From a virus, in the IMG/VR virus record IMGVR_UViG_3300027621_000003, positions 1 to 64,000 of that record: a DNA stretch of 64,000 nucleotides; one strand, 5' to 3'. Below, one piece after another: positions 1 through 7,337 of this stretch; the first letter of the stretch is position 1, and each line of letters opens with the position of its first letter. Under the pieces are notes generated by a model, which saw only the letters and a program-made list of their open reading frames with translations, did not search any database and had not been told where the DNA came from. Made by a program: the position numbers and the translations under genes.

Positions 1-1395
1 CTGAAGAACCTGAGCTACCACTTGAACCTGATGAACCGCTTGTTCCGCTTTCTCCACTTGAACCTGATGTTCCTGAAGAACCTGAGCTACCACTTGAACC
101 TGATGTTCCGCTAGTTCCTGAAGAACCTGAGCTACCACTTGAACCTGATGTTCCTGAAGAACCTGAGCTACCACTTGAACCTGATGAACCGCTTGTTCCG
201 CTTTCTCCACTTGAACCTGATGTCCCACTAGTTCCTGAAGAACCACTTGAACCTGATGAACCGCTTGTTCCGCTTTCTCCACTTGAACCTGATGTTCCGC
301 TAGTTCCTGAAGAACCACTTGAACCTGATGTTCCGCTAGTTCCTGAAGAACCTGAGCTACCACTTGAACCTGAAGAACCTGATGTTCCGTCTATACCTGA
401 TGTTCCTGATGAACCTGATGAACCTGAAGAACCACTTGAACCTGAAGAACCTGATGTTCCTGAAGAACCACTTGAACCTGAAGAACCTGATGTTCCTGAA
501 GAACCACTTGAACCTGAAGAACCTGATGTTCCGCTAGTTCCTGATGAACCGCTTGAACCTGAAGAACCTGATGTTCCGTCTATACCTGATGTTCCTGAAG
601 AACCTGATGAACCACTTGAACCACTTGAACCACTTGAACCTGAAGAACCACTTGTTCCGCTTTCTCCACTTGTTCCTGAGGAACCTGAAGAACCGCTTGA
701 ACCTGATGTTCCGCTAGTTCCTGATTCTCCTGATGTTCCTGAAGAACCTGAAGAACCACTTGAACCACTTGAACCTGAAGAACCACTTGAACCACTTGAA
801 CCTGAAGAACCACTTGTTCCGCTTTCTCCACTTGTTCCTGAAGAACCTGATGAACCACTTGAACCACTTGTTCCGCTTTCTCCACTTGTTCCTGAAGAAC
901 CTGAAGAACCACTTGAACCACTTGAACCTGAAGAACCACTTGAACCTGAAGAACCACTTGTTCCGCTTTCTCCACTTGTTCCTGAAGAACCTGAAGAACC
1001 GCTTGAACCTGATGAACCACTTGAACCACTAGTTCCTGATTCTCCTGATGTTCCTGAAGAACCACTTGAACCACTTGAACCTGAAGAACCACTTGAACCA
1101 CTTGAACCTGAAGAACCACTTGTTCCGCTTTCTCCACTTGTTCCTGAAGAACCACTTGAACCACTTGAACCTGAAGAACCTGAAGAACCACTTGAACCTG
1201 ATGAACCACTTGTTCCTGAAGAACCACTTGAACCTGAAGAACCACTTGTTCCGCTTTCTCCACTTGTTCCTGAAGAACCGCTTGAACCTGAAGAACCGCT
1301 TGAACCTGAAGAACCGCTTGAACCATCTATACCAGAAATACCTGATGTTCCTGATGAACCTGAAGAACCACTTGAACCTGCAGTTCCACCCGTAA
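1..1395 (-). repeat. Tandem 9-bp coding repeats (Gly-Ser/Thr collagen-like)
   Basis: About 1.4 kb of DNA is built from 9-bp units such as GGTTCAAGT, GGTTCTTCA and GGAACAAGC (minus sense). They are arranged in irregular higher-order blocks that often contain GGAGAAAGCGGAACAAGC. The repeats keep the reading frame of the collagen-like protein and explain the long spurious open frames in other phases. Slippage or recombination between units could change rod length. Confidence 0.85.
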
Positions 1396-2248
1396 AATTA
1401 ATTATTACATTACCACTTCCGTTATTAACAACTGAAGCACCTGAAAAAGTCATTCCTGTAACGTTTGTTGCCGTTACACCTGACGTGGCATCATAAACTG
1501 TAAGTGGATTACCTCCTCCACCTGATGTGAATCCTGTAACAGCTACTGAAGTACCATCACTATTGTTTAAAGTAAGCGTGCCATTACCACTATTATATGT
1601 TCCACCTGTGACAGTACCAGTAAATCCTGTAATTGTAACAGTACCACCAGTACTATTAAATAAATCTAATTCTTGTGTTCCTGAAAAATAAGTTCCACCT
1701 GTAATTTGAACATCAGAACCATAAAATATTTGCCATCTAGCATCATTTTTTGTAACACCACTAACACCTTCAATTGTTGAACCAGTCCAAGCAGCAATGA
1801 AATCTCTACCTGCTTGTGAACGAGCATTTACGGTGGTAAAAGTAGATGATTGAGTTACTGCTGATGTACCTGTAAGTCCAGATAACGAATCCCATAAAGC
1901 TGTGTAATTGGGAATAGTATATTGATAAACTGTATCATTTTCTTGTACATGGACTTGCATACCTAATCTTCTTCTACCTGAAGATATATTATCAGAATTA
2001 AGAGTTAATTGAGTGAATGACAAACCAGTATTAGGTTGTACCGCAATAGCAATTGGAATTGTATTAGCGGATAACGCTTGAGACCCTGTACCACTAAATG
2101 TTAACTTTAAATTTTCAAGATAATAAACCTCCATATATCCCCCAACTTGAGAAACTGAAAAATTAGTTCCTTGCGTACTTGTTAATGACACACCTTGGGG
2201 TGCGGATAACGTGGAATTAGCTACGGGATTTTTATAAGGAAATGACAT
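1..2248 (-). CDS. Collagen-like Gly-X-Y repeat tail fibre/adhesin (partial, C-terminus beyond left edge)
   Basis: I translated this frame directly from the ATG at 2246-2248. It stays open to base 1, giving at least 749 codons, so the C-terminus is missing. Residues 1 to about 285 form a non-repetitive, beta-rich head with many Gly-Gly-Thr and Thr-Gly-Phe turns, as in phage fibre shafts. From about residue 286 to the edge, Gly stands at every third position and the other two are almost only Ser or Thr, with Glu, Ile and Asp sprinkled in (GSSGTSGSSG, GESGTSG, GIDG). This is a collagen-like triple-helix pattern with Ser/Thr in place of proline. Such repeats occur in phage fibres and presumably trimerise into a long rod. 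The TATTTATA element lies 5 nt before the ATG. Fibre function is inferred from composition and from neighbouring adhesin-like genes. The receptor-binding tip, if present, is outside the window. Confidence 0.75.
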   Translation of the reverse strand, partial: MSFPYKNPVANSTLSAPQGVSLTSTQGTNFSVSQVGGYMEVYYLENLKLTFSGTGSQALSANTIPIAIAVQPNTGLSFTQLTLNSDNISSGRRRLGMQVHVQENDTVYQYTIPNYTALWDSLSGLTGTSAVTQSSTFTTVNARSQAGRDFIAAWTGSTIEGVSGVTKNDARWQIFYGSDVQITGGTYFSGTQELDLFNSTGGTVTITGFTGTVTGGTYNSGNGTLTLNNSDGTSVAVTGFTSGGGGNPLTVYDATSGVTATNVTGMTFSGASVVNNGSGNVIINFTGGTAGSSGSSGSSGTSGISGIDGSSGSSGSSGSSGSSGSSGTSGESGTSGSSGSSGSSGTSGSSGSSGSSGSSGSSGSSGSSGTSGESGTSGSSGSSGSSGSSGSSGSSGSSGTSGESGTSGSSGSSGSSGSSGSSGTSGESGTSGSSGSSGSSGSSGSSGSSGSSGTSGESGTSGSSGSSGSSGTSGESGTSGSSGSSGSSGSSGSSGSSGSSGSSGTSGESGTSGTSGSSGSSGSSGTSGESGTSGSSGSSGSSGSSGSSGSSGTSGIDGTSGSSGSSGSSGTSGTSGSSGSSGSSGTSGSSGSSGSSGTSGSSGSSGSSGSSGSSGTSGIDGTSGSSGSSGSSGSSGTSGTSGSSGSSGTSGTSGSSGESGTSGSSGSSGSSGTSGTSGSSGESGTSGSSGSSGSSGSSGTSGSSGSSGSSGTSGTSGSSGSSGSSGTSGSSGESGTSGSSGSSGSSGSS

Positions 2249-2253
2249 ATGAT

Positions 2254-2261
2254 TATAAATA
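2254..2261 (-). promoter_or_regulatory. TATTTATA element
   Basis: Exact TATTTATA in gene sense, 5 nt upstream of the ATG of the collagen-like gene. One of a recurring set in this window (see findings). Role unknown; promoter or leader element is proposed. Confidence 0.4.
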
Positions 2262-2289
2262 GATGATTATTTTGTTTAGTTAGTTTTGG

Positions 2290-4314
2290 TTATGTTTTTG
2301 ATGTTGCGTTATAATAATTTGAACCAGTTGCTACAGTCAATAGGAAGTTAGGTGTAACCCAAACAACTCTATAAGTTCCACTTGGAACCGCAGCTCCTGA
2401 AGTAACAGTAACGTTAAACGCATTTGTTGATGGCACTAAACTTGGTACTGCCGCCTGTACGTCATCTGCACTTGGTGATGTTCCAACATCCATAACATAA
2501 TTATTTAATGAGCCACCAATACCATCTAAAGGTAACCAAATTGAATAAAAATATGACAAAGTTGGATTTACAACACTAGATGAAACTTGGATGTTAGTAA
2601 ATAAATAATTAATTTGTGATATTGGTCCGCTTAAAGTAACAGGAGTTACGAAATCACTACCACCATTTACAAACGAAGGTTGGTGTGCGTAAATATTTAA
2701 ATCACCACTATAATTTCCTGCTCCATTATTCGGTGGTCCACCTACTGAAAAATAACTATACCATTCTTGAGCATTACTTGCTGTGGCGTAAGCTAATAAA
2801 GTTGCATCAGCTCCACTAGTTTGTGGTTCAGCAAATATGTAAGCCCTAAATGCCGCGCCAGAAGGTGTTGGAGTAGGTGTTTTCGTTGGAGTTAATGTAT
2901 TAGTTGGAGTTAATGTATTAGTTGGAGTTAATGTATTAGTTGGTGTTTGTGTAACTGTTGGTGTATTAGTCGGTGTTTCAGTCAATGTTGGTGTATTAGT
3001 ATTTGTTGGAGTATTAGTTACCGTTGGTGTTTGTGTTGGTGTTAAAGTATTTGTAGGTGTAACAGTGTTTGTCGGAGTAAGTGTATTAGTTGGCGTATTA
3101 GTTGGTGTCTGAGTTACCGTTGGCGTATTTGTTGGTGTTTCAGTAGGTGTTTGAGAAGGTGTTTTAGTCACCGTTGCTGTTACACTTGGTGTTACTGTAT
3201 TAGTTGGTGTCTGAGTTACCGTTGGTGTAACTGTCTTTGTCGGTGTTACACTTGGTGTTACAGTTTTAGTAGGTGTAATTGTGTTAGTTGGTGTAATTGT
3301 ATTGGTTGGTGTAAGCGTATTTGTTGGAGTAAGTGTATTTGTTGGTGTTAATGTTGGTGTAGGTGTCTTAGTATTTGTTGGTGTTACAGTCTGAGTTGGC
3401 GTTTCAGTATTTGTTGGTGTTAAAGTATTTGTTGGTGTTACAGTCTGAGTTGGCGTTTCAGTATTTGTTGGTGTTACTGTTGGAGTTGGTGTATTAGTAG
3501 GTGTTTCAGTATTTGTTGGTGTTAAAGTATTTGTTGGTGTTACAGTCTGAGTTGGCGTTTCAGTATTTGTTGGTGTTACTGTTGGAGTTGGTGTATTAGT
3601 AGGTGTTTCAGTATTTGTTGGTGTTACTGTCTGAGTTGGCGTTTCAGTATTTGTTGGTGTTACTGTCTGAGTTGGCGTTTCAGTATTTGTAGGTGTTACT
3701 GTCTGAGTCGGAGTAAGTGTATTAGTAGGTGTTACTGTCTGAGTTGGCGTTTCAGTATTTGTTGGTGTTACTGTAGGTGTTGATGTTTGAGAAGTTGTTG
3801 GTGTTACTGTAGGTGTTGATGTTGTTGTAACACTTGGTGTAACCGTAGGTGTTACTGTAGGTGTTGATGTTGTTGTAACACTTGGTGTAACCGTAGGTGT
3901 TAAAGTTTCAGTATTAGTTGGTGTTACTGTAGGTGTTGGAGATGGTGTTGTTGGAGCACCTGCGTTAGTGGTGGTTGGTGTTGGTGTTAATGTTGGTGTT
4001 AAAGTGTTGGTTGGCGTTAATGTTGGTGTTGGTGTAACTGTTCGTGTTGGCGTTGGTGTTAATCCTGAACAAGCCGCAGGGTCTGAAAGTATAATTTCAA
4101 CACCATTATACATGTCAGTCCTTGAAGCACCTGTATAAACTGCCGTTGTTCCTGTTGTTCCTGTGTAAATATCAAAAGGACCTACAGCATTATTTACACC
4201 ATCAAATCTTATAATAACACTTTGAGAGCACGCAGTAACTGAGTATTGTGACGAGACAGGGTTATCACAACCGCTTGCCGTATTTACTACAATAATTTCA
4301 TAATTTACCGCCAT
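2290..4314 (-). CDS. Thr-Pro stalk protein with N- and C-terminal globular domains (probable fibre/adhesin)
   Basis: A 674-residue protein in three parts. Residues 1-83 are a small domain with three Cys. Residues 84 to about 485 are a stalk of TPTxTx hexads ([20 protein letters not shown]), a rigid, extended and potentially O-glycosylatable linker. Residues about 486-674 are a beta-rich domain ending in [11 protein letters not shown] and a short tail. It has no signal peptide, which fits a virion protein rather than a secreted one. It sits between the collagen-like gene and a SprB-repeat gene that has a shorter stalk of the same type. A host-surface binding fibre or whisker is the likeliest role, but I recognise no named family in either globular end. 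Confidence 0.65.
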   Translation of the reverse strand: MAVNYEIIVVNTASGCDNPVSSQYSVTACSQSVIIRFDGVNNAVGPFDIYTGTTGTTAVYTGASRTDMYNGVEIILSDPAACSGLTPTPTRTVTPTPTLTPTNTLTPTLTPTPTTTNAGAPTTPSPTPTVTPTNTETLTPTVTPSVTTTSTPTVTPTVTPSVTTTSTPTVTPTTSQTSTPTVTPTNTETPTQTVTPTNTLTPTQTVTPTNTETPTQTVTPTNTETPTQTVTPTNTETPTNTPTPTVTPTNTETPTQTVTPTNTLTPTNTETPTNTPTPTVTPTNTETPTQTVTPTNTLTPTNTETPTQTVTPTNTKTPTPTLTPTNTLTPTNTLTPTNTITPTNTITPTKTVTPSVTPTKTVTPTVTQTPTNTVTPSVTATVTKTPSQTPTETPTNTPTVTQTPTNTPTNTLTPTNTVTPTNTLTPTQTPTVTNTPTNTNTPTLTETPTNTPTVTQTPTNTLTPTNTLTPTNTLTPTKTPTPTPSGAAFRAYIFAEPQTSGADATLLAYATASNAQEWYSYFSVGGPPNNGAGNYSGDLNIYAHQPSFVNGGSDFVTPVTLSGPISQINYLFTNIQVSSSVVNPTLSYFYSIWLPLDGIGGSLNNYVMDVGTSPSADDVQAAVPSLVPSTNAFNVTVTSGAAVPSGTYRVVWVTPNFLLTVATGSNYYNATSKT
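2862..4064 (-). repeat. 18/36-bp coding repeats of the Thr-Pro stalk
   Basis: The stalk is encoded by near-identical 18-bp units (ACACCAACAAATACTGAA type, minus sense), often paired into 36-bp blocks that encode [12 protein letters not shown]. Long stretches are almost perfect duplicates (for example the blocks around 3400-3480 and 3520-3600), suggesting recent unequal exchange or slippage. Confidence 0.8.
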
Positions 4315-4332
4315 CTAATTTTTGATTTCCTA

Positions 4333-4340
4333 TATAAATA
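4333..4340 (-). promoter_or_regulatory. TATTTATA element
   Basis: Exact TATTTATA in gene sense, 18 nt upstream of the ATG of the Thr-Pro stalk gene, in an 82-bp AT-rich gap that holds no other clear signal. Confidence 0.4.
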
Positions 4341-4396
4341 CAAAGACATTATAGTTTTTAAATGAAACTTTAAATAATTTAAAATAAAAGTTAAAA

Positions 4397-4708
4397 TTAA
4401 ATAGTAAAATCACAACTTGGAGGTTCAAGAATAATATTATAAATACAATCTGAAGCAACCACTTGAATTGTAAATCCGCAACCATATCTACACTCAAGAA
4501 TTTTAAATTTTGAACATCCATTAGCATCAGTTATTTTTAACATGATTGCCGGTGCGTTATCAAATAATGTAGGAAGATAAAAATTTTCAACAGGTGGAAC
4601 CGCTCCTCCAATTGTTCCAACAAAGTATTCGTTATTACCATAAACATCAGAAACATACACCTGATATGGTGATGTACCTGTTATTGATATGATTTCTATC
4701 ATTGCCAT
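4397..4708 (-). CDS. Small SprB-module-like protein
   Basis: A 103-residue protein whose start lies 1 nt after the stop of the large SprB-repeat gene, so the two are probably co-translated. It reads like a single SprB-type module: a hydrophobic strand, a YQVYVSDVYG turn and a LKITDANGC ending, the same close seen in the repeats of its neighbour. A Cys-rich end follows (CRYGCG, SDC, PSC). No catalytic motif is visible. It may be an accessory subunit or a detached repeat of the adjacent adhesin. The family match is by pattern only. Confidence 0.55.
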   Translation of the reverse strand: MAMIEIISITGTSPYQVYVSDVYGNNEYFVGTIGGAVPPVENFYLPTLFDNAPAIMLKITDANGCSKFKILECRYGCGFTIQVVASDCIYNIILEPPSCDFTI

Positions 4709-4709
4709 T

Positions 4710-7310
4710 TTAACTCACACAATTAATATCGTATTGGATTATTAGGTCAATTATAATTTGTTGGTTTGCCAATTCACCTTCTGTGGCTATTGTTACAACA
4801 CTTGATACCGTATCTATTGTAACACTACTAACACCTGGTATTGACAATAAAATTGTTTCAACCGCATCATACCATTGTTGATTGGTTGGAATGTCTAATA
4901 ATGTTGTACCCGTATAAAAAGAATCGGTATATGTTACACCACTAACTTCCACTTGAGCAACAAAAGTTGCCGCACTTAATAAACAATTGGTGTGACCAGA
5001 TATAATATCATAATAGCCTTCATTTAACATTTGAAGAATACCTCGTTCAGTCCCTGAAGTATATTGAAATTCTCTTTCACACATTGTGTAAATTTGATAT
5101 GTTGATTCAATTGCTGTACAACTTATAATTGTACTTCTTGCTTGAACACATCCATTATCATCAACTATTGTTAAACTATATGTTCCACCCGTAAGACCTG
5201 TTACAGTTATATTTGGTGGATTACCACTAACATTATCAGACCAAGTAAATGTAAATGGTGGTGTACCTGAACTAATCAATGCCGTGATTGTACCACCTGA
5301 ACCAGTTCCACAACCTGTTGGGTATAAAGAATATTGTAATGGTGTACCGTATGATACCGTAACATTTCCTGATTGAACACAACCTGTTGTATCAGTCACC
5401 GTATAACCATAAGTACCAGTTCCTAATTCACCAAACGTTGCAGCACTAAAACTAGTGTTAACGGACTGACCTGTACTTAATTGATAGGTATATGGTGCGG
5501 TACCACCTGTTGATAATGTAAGTGTAACACTACCATTATTTAAATTACAAGTTGAACCTGAACTTGATGTTGTTACACTATAAAGATTTTCGGCTATGAT
5601 GGTTATTTCTTGTTCATATAAACAACCACTACTATCAGAAACATAAACTGTATAAGTTCCACTTTCCAAATTAACGAACTCATAAGCAGTTGAATTTGAA
5701 ACCGCATTAACTGTTGATGAATCAGGATAAACTAATGTATATGTATATGGAATTTCACCACCGTCTAATGTAATTGATATTTTACCATCACTACTACCAC
5801 AAGTAGAGTTAGTTTGAGTAACAGATAAACTATTAAATGTATTTGGCGTTTGTAAAACTGTTGAAAATGTCGCTTTACATAAAGCTGCGTCAGTAATATC
5901 TACTGAGAATGGTCCTGCCGATAATCCCGAAAAAACATATGATGTTGCATAAGTAATCGCAACGGTACCATTTGAACCTGAATAATAATAAGGCCCAGTT
6001 CCACCAGTTATAGTCAATGTAAGTGAACCATCAGCAACAAAACAAGAAGGTGTAACCGCAGTCCATGAACCTAACCCAATACTTGGGACATAATCTACTG
6101 TAGCCACTTGTGATAATACACAACCATCTGATGATGTTACTGTAACTTCGTAACCACCAGCTGTAAGACCTGTAATAGTATCTCCTGTAATACCATCAGA
6201 CCATTCATAAGTAAACGGAGCGTTACCCGTAACTCCAGTAACATACACTTTTCCTGTTGGACTAGCACATTCGGTGTCATTTACAATATAAAATCCGTAA
6301 TCAAGCGTATTTGATGAATATATTATACAAGTCTCAGAAGTTCCTGAACAACCAGCACAGTCAACTGCTGTTACTGAATAAGTTCCAGCCGATAAATTAT
6401 TAAACGTCCCAATATTTGTTGAGGTTGTTTGTGAATCAGCAAATCCATAAGCAGAATATAAATAATAGTTAATAATATTACAACTTGATGTTGCTGTTAC
6501 CGTCAATGAACCATTATTTAAACCACATGTTGTTGCAACTTCAGTTTGAAATCCAATTGTCAACCCTGAACCAATAACAACGTTAATATAAAATTCGTTA
6601 TTTGTAGGTGCTGTCGAGTCATTTGCTCTAACATAGTAAGTTCCTGCAGGTAAATTTGTTTTGTAGTCACCGGTGCCTAAGTTTGGATTATACCAATCAA
6701 ATGTATAAGGTGGTGTTCCTCCACTAGCGGTAATTAATGCCGAACCCAATCCTGTTTCACAAGCACCTGTAACTGTTAAAGTATATGCAAATGTATTACC
6801 ATTGTTATATGGTGATGATGTTGGTGTTGGAGTTAGTGGAGGTTCCGTTGGCGTAATTGTTGGTGTTATAGTCGGAGTTTGTGTAATTGTTGGTGTTACA
6901 GTCGGAGTTCGTGTAATTGTAGGCGTTTGTGTTAAAGTATTTGTTGGTGTTACAGTCGGAGTTGACGTAATTGTAGGCGTTTGTGTTACACTTGGTGTTT
7001 GTGTCGGTGTATGATTTGGGGTTCTTGTTGGAAATGGTGTTAAAGTAAGTGATGGTGTTGGTTCTGGTTCACAAGGAGGTAATAATAATCCTCCATAATT
7101 TATATATCCTGTTCCACCATCTTCAATATAAACATCGTCACTTGTTGCATAAGAACCACTTGCTTGACAACCACAAACACTATAAAATTGACCAGCACCA
7201 AATAAATTACTTAATAATGTGGTACCATCAGTACAATCATAATAATAAAATGTTTGGTCACTGTCCGATTCATTCCAAACCATCCATCTAATACAAGTAC
7301 TACAAGCCAT
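4710..7310 (-). CDS. SprB-repeat adhesin-like tail protein with Thr-Pro linker
   Basis: An 866-residue protein. Residues 1-81 form a small N-terminal domain starting MACSTCIRWMVWNESDSDQT with several Cys. Residues about 82-168 are a Thr-Pro linker. Residues about 170-730 hold seven tandem modules of about 75-85 residues with the SprB-repeat pattern: a Cys near the start, GGTPPYTYxWSDG, GLTAGTYxVTVTDxxGC. SprB repeats are known from the large surface adhesins of gliding Bacteroidota. The C-terminal 135 residues resemble the C-terminus of the next upstream protein (985 residues), including PTNxQW and an ending like YDINCVS/NIDISCQ. This suggests a shared attachment or folding module. Most likely a host-binding tail appendage; the receptor is unknown. 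Confidence 0.7.
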   Translation of the reverse strand: MACSTCIRWMVWNESDSDQTFYYYDCTDGTTLLSNLFGAGQFYSVCGCQASGSYATSDDVYIEDGGTGYINYGGLLLPPCEPEPTPSLTLTPFPTRTPNHTPTQTPSVTQTPTITSTPTVTPTNTLTQTPTITRTPTVTPTITQTPTITPTITPTEPPLTPTPTSSPYNNGNTFAYTLTVTGACETGLGSALITASGGTPPYTFDWYNPNLGTGDYKTNLPAGTYYVRANDSTAPTNNEFYINVVIGSGLTIGFQTEVATTCGLNNGSLTVTATSSCNIINYYLYSAYGFADSQTTSTNIGTFNNLSAGTYSVTAVDCAGCSGTSETCIIYSSNTLDYGFYIVNDTECASPTGKVYVTGVTGNAPFTYEWSDGITGDTITGLTAGGYEVTVTSSDGCVLSQVATVDYVPSIGLGSWTAVTPSCFVADGSLTLTITGGTGPYYYSGSNGTVAITYATSYVFSGLSAGPFSVDITDAALCKATFSTVLQTPNTFNSLSVTQTNSTCGSSDGKISITLDGGEIPYTYTLVYPDSSTVNAVSNSTAYEFVNLESGTYTVYVSDSSGCLYEQEITIIAENLYSVTTSSSGSTCNLNNGSVTLTLSTGGTAPYTYQLSTGQSVNTSFSAATFGELGTGTYGYTVTDTTGCVQSGNVTVSYGTPLQYSLYPTGCGTGSGGTITALISSGTPPFTFTWSDNVSGNPPNITVTGLTGGTYSLTIVDDNGCVQARSTIISCTAIESTYQIYTMCEREFQYTSGTERGILQMLNEGYYDIISGHTNCLLSAATFVAQVEVSGVTYTDSFYTGTTLLDIPTNQQWYDAVETILLSIPGVSSVTIDTVSSVVTIATEGELANQQIIIDLIIQYDINCVS
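6810..7065 (-). repeat. Thr-Pro linker repeats in SprB-repeat gene
   Basis: Short degenerate 12- to 18-bp units encode TPTITxTPTVTPT. They are the same stalk chemistry as at 2862-4064, but shorter and more diverged. Confidence 0.7.
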
Positions 7311-7337
7311 AACTATTAAATATTATTATAAGGTAGT

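Noticed and set aside
580-1395. Long open frames on both strands in other phases of the Gly-Ser repeat (Val-Gln-Leu-rich and Asn-His-Leu-rich)
   Set aside because: They are out-of-frame readings of 9-bp repeats. The collagen-like frame, starting at 2248 with a normal N-terminal domain, explains the region.
1-1395. CRISPR-like array
   Set aside because: Units are 9 bp, contiguous, in frame and without unique spacers.
3151-3351. Cys-rich small frame on the plus strand
   Set aside because: It is the antisense reading of Thr-Pro stalk repeats; the Cys codons come from the repeat unit.
4330-4527. Frame of 65 codons overlapping the small SprB-like gene
   Set aside because: Hydrophobic low-complexity reading in another phase, inside a better-supported gene.
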